From assembly GCA_900766055.1 (NCBI GenBank), contig CAAFTZ010000097.1:1-12595 (forward strand): a stretch of 12,595 nt of DNA, read 5' to 3'. The translations under genes and the position numbers were made by a program. The notes beneath the pieces are model-generated. The model made no database searches. It was given only the letters and a program-made list of their open reading frames with translations, and had not been told where the DNA came from. Each line of letters begins with the position of its first letter. The stretch's first letter is position 1. The stretch comes from an uncultured Parasutterella sp. GTDB lineage: Bacteria; Pseudomonadota; Gammaproteobacteria; Burkholderiales; Burkholderiaceae_F. This document shows positions 1 to 5,409 of this stretch, piece after piece.

Positions 1-1170
1 TACGCGGCGAAAGAATTTCGGATTGATCCGCGTCAATTAAAAACAAAACACGTGGAAGCCTATTTCCATTACAAAACTACCGAACGATTAAACCGCGGGG
101 TTGAACCTAAGGCCATCGCTAAAAGAATAGACAATGAACTCTGCCATTTAAAATTCTTTGCCTGGTGGATCTCAAAACCCAATTGCATTCCGAAGTTCTC
201 GAAAATCATGAAAGCGGAAAGGTTTCGTCTGGAAAACTGTCCGATGTCAAACTTTCGCAGCGCTCATACGGACATTTCTGAGCTTAGAAAGAAAGTCGAT
301 GATGCTTTCAGAATCAATGATTACTTAGGCGTCCAAGTAATGGCCATGGCTTATTTCGGACTCCGTCCGGCGGAATCAGTTTCTCTTGATTATCAAGAGT
401 CCTTCTGCACAGAAGGCGGACATCCATATATCCATGTGGTAAATGGTTCTAAGGGCGGAAAGCCGAGAAAAATCCTAATGAAAACCGTTGACCAACACAA
501 CGCCTTCGAACAACTCAACTCTTTTTGTACAGAGAAGGGCATTGAAATCTTTCGAGATCCAAACTTATCGGTGCAAGAAGCCCTAAAACTACAAAGAAAG
601 CAGCTCGTAGAGGAGCTGAGACTGTCAAAAGAAGTTTTTGAAGGATCTGCCTATTCAATGAGACATTCATTTGCTTCGAGAATGATGGATGGATATAACC
701 CAAACGGCGAAAGGTCCTCACTGGAAGTCTCGGAAGATCTTGGGCACCACCGAGCAGAGGTGACGGCTGTTTATGTCGGCAACATGGAACGCGCAGGCGA
801 AGACGCTATCGCTGGATTATTAGCCGCGTTGGTCTCAAATCCGATGCATTCAAGCACAGAAGACAGGCTCAAAATGTTCTTTCGTGAGCTTCTTGTCTCT
901 CATACTTTCCTGGCTTTCTCGCTTCTGTTTTGGTGTGCGTATACCTCTCACGAAGGTCGGGATTTGGAAGGATTAGCTGCAAGAAAGCAGGCGATTTTCG
1001 GAAAGAAACGCAATCTCTATACCGAAGAGGTTTTGATGGAGAAGCTTTCATCGATAAGTACGAAGTCGACCGCCGAGCAGTTTCTGATCCAATTCAACCA
1101 GTGTTGTCCGGCGGATTGGATCGAGAAAAACGTGATGGCGCCGTTCGATGCCAACTTGTTTTTCAAATAG
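1..1170 (+). CDS. Tyrosine recombinase (phage-type integrase), 5' end outside window
   Basis: The reading frame is open from the first base to the stop at 1168-1170 (389 residues visible), so the GTG at 52 is probably internal and the gene starts upstream. Counting that GTG as residue 1, a core-binding-like helical region is followed by the catalytic pattern of tyrosine recombinases. R105 lies in GLRPAE, a Lys at 134 or 137 lies in a beta-hairpin, R204-H205 lie in YSMRHSFAS, H232 lies in LGHH, and Y241 in VYVG is the likely nucleophile. The first His of the usual HxxR motif is Tyr (Y201). About 130 residues follow the nucleophile, much longer than the short tail of most phage integrases, and include a hydrophobic stretch (LAFSLLFWCAY). 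Such enzymes cut and rejoin DNA at specific sites, as in integration of islands or phages. No attachment site or tRNA gene was recognised. The 232 bp that follow hold no clear gene. The family call is secure; the element it belongs to is unknown. Confidence 0.85.
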   Translation, partial: YAAKEFRIDPRQLKTKHVEAYFHYKTTERLNRGVEPKAIAKRIDNELCHLKFFAWWISKPNCIPKFSKIMKAERFRLENCPMSNFRSAHTDISELRKKVDDAFRINDYLGVQVMAMAYFGLRPAESVSLDYQESFCTEGGHPYIHVVNGSKGGKPRKILMKTVDQHNAFEQLNSFCTEKGIEIFRDPNLSVQEALKLQRKQLVEELRLSKEVFEGSAYSMRHSFASRMMDGYNPNGERSSLEVSEDLGHHRAEVTAVYVGNMERAGEDAIAGLLAALVSNPMHSSTEDRLKMFFRELLVSHTFLAFSLLFWCAYTSHEGRDLEGLAARKQAIFGKKRNLYTEEVLMEKLSSISTKSTAEQFLIQFNQCCPADWIEKNVMAPFDANLFFK

Positions 1171-1402
1171 TGAAAAATGGCAGATTTGCCGATTTTTCCC
1201 TTCTGAAAAGCCTAAATTTTCAAAATATAGTACCAATTCGGGAAACTACTTATAGCCTTTATCAAACCCATGTAAATCAAGGGGTTGGAGAGGGTGTAAG
1301 TAGGTAAAATTTAGATAAAACAAATAGTTGAACACAATTTTGCAGGCGGATTTTACAAATTTCAGGTAGAATCCCTTATGTCGAAATAAATCGAGATTAA
1401 TT

Positions 1403-1654
1403 GTGTTTAGTAAGTTAGAAAGAAAGACAGTTCGCCACATGATGGAATCTGTCGGACTGATCGCCCTTGGTTATATTATTGCGGTTGCCGGCGCCGAGAG
1501 TACAGCCGTCATTATTGCAGGCCTCTTAGTTATGTTGGCCGGTTGGTTCTTCCTGATTCGCTCAGGACACGGAACGCTCCATCCGAAAGCAAGACAAGTT
1601 GCAGCAGCCAGACAAGTCGAAGAACAAAAAGTTATGGCAGGCGCTGCGGATTGA
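1403..1654 (+). CDS. Small membrane protein of unknown function, two membrane segments
   Basis: This is an 83-codon frame from a GTG start. Two hydrophobic segments (about residues 15-33 and 34-53) are separated by a short AESTA turn. A polar, Ala/Lys-rich tail follows (KARQVAAARQ and onward), suggesting a helical hairpin in the inner membrane. A basic N-terminus (KLERKTVR) precedes the first segment. The start is uncertain: the GTG has only a weak GAGA upstream, and the in-frame ATG codons at 1439 and 1442 would give 71 or 70 residues but lack a well-placed ribosome site. Reality is supported by the membrane pattern and by a strong intrinsic terminator 18 bp past the stop. I do not recognise the family and assign no function. 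Confidence 0.65.
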   Translation: MFSKLERKTVRHMMESVGLIALGYIIAVAGAESTAVIIAGLLVMLAGWFFLIRSGHGTLHPKARQVAAARQVEEQKVMAGAAD

Positions 1655-1672
1655 TAAGAATCTTTCCATTCA

Positions 1673-1703
1673 AGCTCGAGTAAACCTCGGGCTTTTTTAT
1701 TTT
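1673..1703 (+). terminator. Intrinsic terminator after the small membrane protein gene
   Basis: An 8-bp stem (AGCTCGAG at 1673-1680 with CTCGGGCT at 1686-1693, one G-T wobble) has a 5-nt loop and is followed by a run of six T (1693-1698) and more T after one A. It separates the small membrane protein gene from the hydrolase unit. Confidence 0.88.
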
Positions 1704-1779
1704 CCGACTCGGACCAGATAAAACGCCGTTGTAAACTTCTCCAAAAGAAATCAAAAAATTTTCTTCCCGGAGAAAAACA

Positions 1780-2589
1780 ATGAAATTCACGGTCGTCATT
1801 GATAACTATTGCGCCAAGTCCGGCATGCTCGCTGAATGGGGGTATTGCAGCCTTTTAGAGACCGACCATGGCAACGTAATGATTGATACCGGCGGGACAG
1901 GCCACGTATTAAGGCACAATCTCGACTTTCTCAAGATTGATCTCAAAAAACTCTCAGCTTTAGTCCTGTCTCATAGCCACCATGACCATATTTCAGGTCT
2001 CTTGGATATTGTTTTCAGCTGCCCAGGCATTCCGATCTACGCGGGTAAAGGCATCGAGATTGAAAGAAGAGGAGATGCAGATGCTTCCAGAAGAAGCGGC
2101 GGCATGCCTGTAGGTCAATTTTCTAATGCGCACCTCATCGAGGATTATCTCGAAATTCTTCCTAATGTATTTGCGTTCCGCGTCCCCGAACAGAATCGGC
2201 GTTCTCAGTACGTTTGCTGTCGAAACATGTGGGAAGTGGGCCCGGATGGGAAAATTATTGCAGACCGCTTTGAAGACGATGTCTCTTTAGCCGTAAAAGG
2301 AGAAAAGGGCTGGAGCCTGTTGCTTGGCTGCGCACATGCCGGATTGCCGAACATAATGCAGAGAGCTAAAGACTTGTTTGGCATCGAACGTCTTCACATG
2401 GTTGTCGGCGGCTCTCACCTCTGCGGTGTCAGTCCCCAGGATTACGGCGCATGGTTTGACCGTCTTGCCGAATTTCCTGTCGAAAAATGGCGCCTGAATC
2501 ATTGCACTGGATTTAAAGCTGCCGCGGCAATGGCTGCTAGATTCGATGATGTTGACTGGGCCGGAGCGGGCTGCAGCTATGTACTCTAA
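1780..2589 (+). CDS. MBL-fold metallo-hydrolase (COG1237-like)
   Basis: This is a 269-residue protein with the metallo-beta-lactamase fold. The metal-binding motif HxHxDH is intact (H65, H67, D69, H70 in SHSHHDH), preceded by the strand motif MIDTG (34-38). Further ligand candidates follow: the acidic EDD at 165-167, H186 in GCAHAG, H213 in GGSHL and H241 in HCTG. The GCAHAG...HCTG layout resembles the COG1237 subgroup, whose archaeal members (MptF-like) act in tetrahydromethanopterin synthesis. Bacterial members are mostly uncharacterised, so the substrate is unknown. No signal peptide is visible, so a cytoplasmic location is expected. The ATG at 1780 has CGGAG 7 nt upstream; a 6-bp inverted repeat (TTTTCT 1759-1764, AGAAAA 1771-1776) encloses part of that site and could modulate translation. 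The PhzF-like gene starts 20 bp after the stop, so the two probably share a transcript. Confidence 0.9.
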   Translation: MKFTVVIDNYCAKSGMLAEWGYCSLLETDHGNVMIDTGGTGHVLRHNLDFLKIDLKKLSALVLSHSHHDHISGLLDIVFSCPGIPIYAGKGIEIERRGDADASRRSGGMPVGQFSNAHLIEDYLEILPNVFAFRVPEQNRRSQYVCCRNMWEVGPDGKIIADRFEDDVSLAVKGEKGWSLLLGCAHAGLPNIMQRAKDLFGIERLHMVVGGSHLCGVSPQDYGAWFDRLAEFPVEKWRLNHCTGFKAAAAMAARFDDVDWAGAGCSYVL

Positions 2590-2609
2590 TTCAGGAAATG
2601 GAAGCGAAT

Positions 2610-3399
2610 ATGATCAAGCAATTCATTCCGGATGCCTTCACAGATAAGGTTTTCCATGGAAATCCTGCTGCTGTTTGCCTTCCGGAACGTTGGCCGGATG
2701 AAAAATTGATGCAGGACATCGCTTCAGAGAACCGTCTCTCTGAAACGGCTTTTGTGGTGAAAGAAAACAATGTCTGGAAGCTTCGGTGGTTCACGCCCGG
2801 CGGTGAAATCGATTTGTGCGGCCGGCCACGCAACATTGGCGACAGCTTTTGTTCTGCTGAACTTTGTCGAACCTGATCTTTCTGAGATCGAATTCTCTAC
2901 TCTGAGCGGTAAGCTGTCCGTAAAGAAAAAGAACGACCTCTACAAAATGGATTTTCCGGCGTATGAACTCAAGCGGGTAGAAGTCGCAGCGCAAATGGAA
3001 AAGGCCATTGGTTTCAAGCCTCTGGAAGCCTGGATCGGAAGAGACTTGGTTTGTGTTCTGGAGAGCGAAGATCAAGTCATCCATGCGCAGCCGGATCTTG
3101 AAAAAGTCAAAGCTTTAGACGGCTTACTTCTTCATATTACCGCTAAAGGAAAAGATAAATACGACTGTGTGAGCAGGACGTTTGCACCGAAATTGGCGGT
3201 CGATGAGGATCCGGTATGCGGTTCCGGCCATTGCCACCTCGTTCCCCTTTGGTCTAAAAAGCTCGGAAAGAAGGAGATTTTGGCCTATCAAGCTTCCTCT
3301 CGCGGAGGCGTCCTTTACTCTGAACTGGCCGGAAGCAGAGTCAAGCTCGCCGGACAAGCTGCTCTTTACTCTCGCGGCGAGCTTTGCATTGAGATTTAG
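2610..3399 (+). pseudogene. PhzF-family isomerase, frameshifted
   Basis: Two overlapping frames together spell one PhzF-like protein of about 261 residues, a normal length for the family. The first frame starts at the ATG at 2610 (GGAAG lies 8 nt upstream; the ATG at 2598 has no room for a ribosome site). It gives DAFTDKVFHGNPAAVC, the catalytic-glutamate motif LSETAFVV and WFTPGGEIDLCG. The second frame resumes exactly at GHATLATAF and carries DEDPVCGSGHC near the end. At the junction GGCC occurs twice in tandem (2820-2827). Removing one copy restores CGHATLAT, so the lesion is a +4 insertion. As written, translation leaves the true frame after the GGC at 2820-2822 and stops at 2874-2876. 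PhzF relatives are epimerase/isomerase-type enzymes named after phenazine synthesis, but most homologues are not phenazine genes and there are no other phz genes here. A sequencing or assembly error is an alternative to a real null allele. Confidence 0.88.
2820..2827. repeat. Tandem GGCC duplication that breaks the PhzF-like gene
   Basis: GGCCGGCC sits exactly where the family motif CGHAT is interrupted. One GGCC unit is surplus, and its deletion restores a continuous frame. A two-copy 4-bp repeat is a plausible slippage product. Confidence 0.85.
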
Positions 3400-3407
3400 C
3401 AGCAAAT

Positions 3408-3437
3408 CCTCAGCTGAGAAAGTATTTTCGGCTGAGG
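3408..3437. terminator. Convergent-gene hairpin, possible bidirectional terminator
   Basis: A 13-bp stem with two G-T wobbles (3408-3420 with 3425-3437) and a 4-nt AGTA loop lies between the convergent PhzF-like and TrhA-like genes, beginning 9 bp after the PhzF stop. No real T-run follows on either strand, so termination is inferred from stem strength and position only. Confidence 0.5.
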
Positions 3438-3460
3438 CATGACTGGCAGCGGACTATTCG

Positions 3461-4123
3461 TCAGATGGTGTACATGACTGCAAAATAATGCGTCACACTT
3501 CCGCCTAAAACAAATAAATGCCAAACTGCATGGTGATACGGAAGCCTTTGCCAGTTGTAGAAGATCGTTCCGAAAGAATAGAGGAGGCCGCCTGCTACGA
3601 GCAGTGCTAAGCCAGTGACGGGCAGGGCCTCCACAACCGGTTTAAAAGCAAACAGAACCAGCCAACCCTGAAAAAGATACAGACAGGTGTTGAGCTTGTC
3701 GCTTTTCTTCATCAGCCACGGCTGGAAAATAATGCCGAAGGCAGCAATGATCCAGCAGGCTGTGCAAATCGTGATGCCGATCCAATTCGGCATCAAGTTC
3801 AGCATGAAAGGTGTATACGTTCCTGCGATCAAAAGAAAAATGCAGGAATGGTCGACATATTGGAGCGCCTTTTTGGCTCTGACGTTCGGAATGGCGTGAT
3901 ACAACGTACTTGCTAAATAAAGAACGATCAGAGAAGACCCGAAAATACTAAAAGTAGTTACAGCCAAAGCATTTCCGTGCCGGATTCCGTAAAGAATTAA
4001 GAAGACAAGTCCCACTATGGAAGCAACGACCGCCAAGCCGTGGGAAATAGCGTTGGCAATCTCCTCACCGCAGGTGTAAAACTTCTCCTGCGTTCTCAGA
4101 AAACCTGAATAAGTACAGTCCAT
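3461..4123 (-). CDS. trhA: Hemolysin III / TrhA family membrane protein (PAQR-like)
   Basis: This 220-residue protein has about seven hydrophobic segments, the usual size and topology for the family. Signature positions are present: GEEIANAISHG (E20, E21, H28), ASTLYH (71-76), DH (91-92) and the C-terminal HHAVWHLFVLGGSVTH (H197, H198, H202, H212). These Ser/His/Asp residues correspond to the metal-site residues of PAQR receptors. In E. coli the member TrhA (YqfA) has been tied to membrane energetics and lipid homeostasis; the name hemolysin III comes from a Bacillus protein and does not show this one is a toxin. An in-frame stop lies three codons upstream of the ATG at 4123, so no longer start is possible. 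The ribosome site is poor, and GGGAGG lies about 30 nt further upstream behind a small hairpin. It is transcribed convergently with the PhzF-like gene and divergently from bioY. Confidence 0.88.
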   Translation of the reverse strand: MDCTYSGFLRTQEKFYTCGEEIANAISHGLAVVASIVGLVFLILYGIRHGNALAVTTFSIFGSSLIVLYLASTLYHAIPNVRAKKALQYVDHSCIFLLIAGTYTPFMLNLMPNWIGITICTACWIIAAFGIIFQPWLMKKSDKLNTCLYLFQGWLVLFAFKPVVEALPVTGLALLVAGGLLYSFGTIFYNWQRLPYHHAVWHLFVLGGSVTHYFAVMYTI

Positions 4124-4134
4124 TCTTATCTAGT

Positions 4135-4152
4135 CGGTTTCTTTCGAAACCG
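4135..4152 (-). promoter_or_regulatory. Hairpin in the 5' leader of trhA
   Basis: A perfect 7-bp inverted repeat (CGGTTTC at 4135-4141, GAAACCG at 4146-4152) with a 4-nt spacer lies 12 bp upstream of the trhA start. On the minus-strand transcript it falls between a GGGAGG (4154-4159) and the start codon. If folded, it would bring that purine-rich site closer to the AUG, which could explain the lack of an adjacent ribosome site. This reading is speculative. Confidence 0.35.
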
Positions 4153-4223
4153 CCTCCCTTATGTCTGATTGTTAATCCCAATATAAAAGTCTCAGAGATC
4201 CCTAGCGAAAGTAAAAAAGCTGA

Positions 4224-4236
4224 CTTTGTAACAAAG
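4224..4236. promoter_or_regulatory. Perfect palindrome between trhA and bioY, operator candidate
   Basis: CTTTGT-A-ACAAAG is a 13-bp perfect palindrome in the divergent trhA/bioY intergenic space, 105 bp upstream of bioY. It partly overlaps a TTGTAAC string that recalls one half of the biotin-repressor site of other proteobacteria (half site TTGTAAACC), but the second half at the normal spacing is missing. The regulator is unknown. Confidence 0.3.
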
Positions 4237-4341
4237 CTATTCACAGCGAGGCAGATAGGCAAAACTCGTCTTCTGCCTCAGGCGCATGAACTGGCAATGG
4301 GTTAAGATTTGTGAATCCTCTAATACACAAGGAGATTTTTT

Positions 4342-4893
4342 GTGAAAGTTTTTGCTCAGAACAGAACAGCAGCTTTTGATAAGAGGGCAGTTATTAAGTG
4401 TGCTGCCGCTGTCGCTCTGTTAGTTGCTGCGTCTAAGGTTTCTTTTGCGATCGGTCCTGTTCCTCTGACCATGCAGACATTTGCCGTCGCTGTCGTCGGC
4501 GCTTGGCTCGGAACACGTCAGGGCGTCGCCGCTGTTATCGCATACTTAGCCCTCGGTTTTGCAGGTCTTCCCGTTTTTGCCACGCCGCTTTGCGGCCCGG
4601 CCGCTTTGATGGGTCCGACTGCCGGTTACTTAGTTTCTTTCCCGATAGCCGCTGCCATCAGCGGTTTGCTTGCTGAAAGAGGCTGGACAGGCAAACGTGT
4701 TTTTGCTTCCTTTATCAGCCAGTACGCCGCCAATATTTTTATTGTCGCTTTCGGCGCACTCTGGCTTTCTGCTTCCATCGGCGTAGAAAAGGCTGTTCTG
4801 GTCGGCTTTGTGCCGTTTGTTATCGGCGCCTTGCTTAAGGCAATCCTTGGAACCGCAGTTCTGTATGCAAAAGAATTAAGCAGCAGACAATAA
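4342..4893 (+). CDS. bioY: BioY, biotin-binding S component of an ECF transporter
   Basis: This 183-residue protein, a standard length for BioY, has about six membrane segments. Family motifs are clear: VPLTMQTFAV (40-49, in the substrate-site region), GFAGLPVFA (72-80) and MGPTAGYLVSFP (90-101). BioY binds biotin in the cytoplasmic membrane and imports it, in most systems with an energising EcfA/EcfT module, though solitary BioY proteins occur. No bioM/bioN or ecfA/ecfT gene adjoins it, so the energiser must be elsewhere or absent. The GTG start at 4342 has a strong AAGGAG 7 nt upstream, and no better upstream start is visible. A strong terminator follows, so it appears monocistronic. Regulation by biotin is expected, but no standard BirA or BioR operator was recognised. 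Confidence 0.95.
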   Translation: MKVFAQNRTAAFDKRAVIKCAAAVALLVAASKVSFAIGPVPLTMQTFAVAVVGAWLGTRQGVAAVIAYLALGFAGLPVFATPLCGPAALMGPTAGYLVSFPIAAAISGLLAERGWTGKRVFASFISQYAANIFIVAFGALWLSASIGVEKAVLVGFVPFVIGALLKAILGTAVLYAKELSSRQ

Positions 4894-4915
4894 TAGGAAT
4901 ATTCCTTGAAGGCAT

Positions 4916-4947
4916 AATCCGGAGGTATTAATCTTCGGATTTTTTTA
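4916..4947 (+). terminator. Intrinsic terminator after bioY
   Basis: A 9-bp stem (AATCCGGAG at 4916-4924 with CTTCGGATT at 4933-4941, one G-T wobble) has an 8-nt loop and merges into seven T (4940-4946). Confidence 0.9.
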
Positions 4948-4980
4948 TGCTTATTCAAGAGGTTGGCTTGTATCACATTA

Positions 4981-5026
4981 CTCAGGGTTTTTTCTTATGA
5001 ACTTTGGGATGTATCCCAATCCTGAG
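4981..5026. promoter_or_regulatory. Nested inverted repeats upstream of the cytochrome gene
   Basis: An outer pair (CTCAGG at 4981-4986, CCTGAG at 5021-5026) encloses a perfect 7-2-7 inverted repeat, TTGGGAT-GT-ATCCCAA (5004-5019). This lies about 75-90 bp before the cytochrome start, a typical place for a dimeric activator. A 7-2-7 spacing is known for NarL/NarP sites, but the heptamers do not match their consensus, so no regulator is named. Confidence 0.45.
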
Positions 5027-5047
5027 CTAAGTCTTAAATTTCACATA

Positions 5048-5068
5048 TCGAAACAATCAATGTTTCGA
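5048..5068. promoter_or_regulatory. Inverted repeat 25 bp before the cytochrome start
   Basis: TCGAAACA (5048-5055) and TGTTTCGA (5061-5068) form perfect 8-bp arms around a 5-nt spacer. The repeat may be an operator overlapping the promoter or early transcribed region, or an RNA hairpin in the leader. No convincing -35/-10 pair was found, so which it is cannot be decided. Confidence 0.45.
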
Positions 5069-5093
5069 ATCACCTCGATCACGGAGAAAACAT

Positions 5094-5405
5094 ATGAAAG
5101 TTAAGACTCTTTTGAGCTTTGCCGCAGCACTCTGCTGCGCAGCCGCTTTCAGCATGAGCGCCCAAGCTCAGTTGAAAAATTCGCCGATGCATGCCAACCT
5201 TCCTGACAATGCAACAACAAAAGATTGCTTGGTTTGCCATCAGTCCTATCAGGCTGTAGCTCAAAAAACAGCCAAGATGAATCCGAACCCTCACAGCAAC
5301 CACCGCGGTGAACAAAACTGCACCAACTGCCATAGCGTTAAGGGCAAACCGCACCTCGAATGCAATGACTGCCATACATTCGCAATCAAGATGAAAGGAG
5401 AATAA
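5094..5405 (+). CDS. Periplasmic triheme c-type cytochrome
   Basis: A 103-residue protein with a Sec signal peptide (residues 1-25, likely cut after SAQA). It has three haem-attachment motifs: CLVCH (45-49), CTNCH (76-80) and CNDCH (90-94). Histidines suited as distal haem ligands lie in NPHSNH (65-70). Order and spacing match, from memory, haems II-IV of the N-terminal cytochrome domain of Shewanella flavocytochrome c3; the first of the four haem motifs is missing. It probably carries electrons from the quinone side to the reductase encoded next. ATG 5094 has CGGAG about 7 nt upstream. Only 4 bp separate its stop from the flavoprotein start, and the ribosome site of the flavoprotein gene lies inside its 3' end, so the two genes are translationally linked. 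This is a split, two-protein version of a flavocytochrome. Confidence 0.92.
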   Translation: MKVKTLLSFAAALCCAAAFSMSAQAQLKNSPMHANLPDNATTKDCLVCHQSYQAVAQKTAKMNPNPHSNHRGEQNCTNCHSVKGKPHLECNDCHTFAIKMKGE

Positions 5406-5409
5406 TAAA

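Noticed and set aside
930..1307. A 125-codon plus-strand frame overlapping the integrase 3' end
   Set aside because: It overlaps the integrase frame for most of its length and shows low-complexity, motif-free protein; no start signal was seen.
5004..5019. A NarL/NarP 7-2-7 site
   Set aside because: The spacing fits but the heptamer sequence TTGGGAT does not match the TACC-type consensus in either direction.
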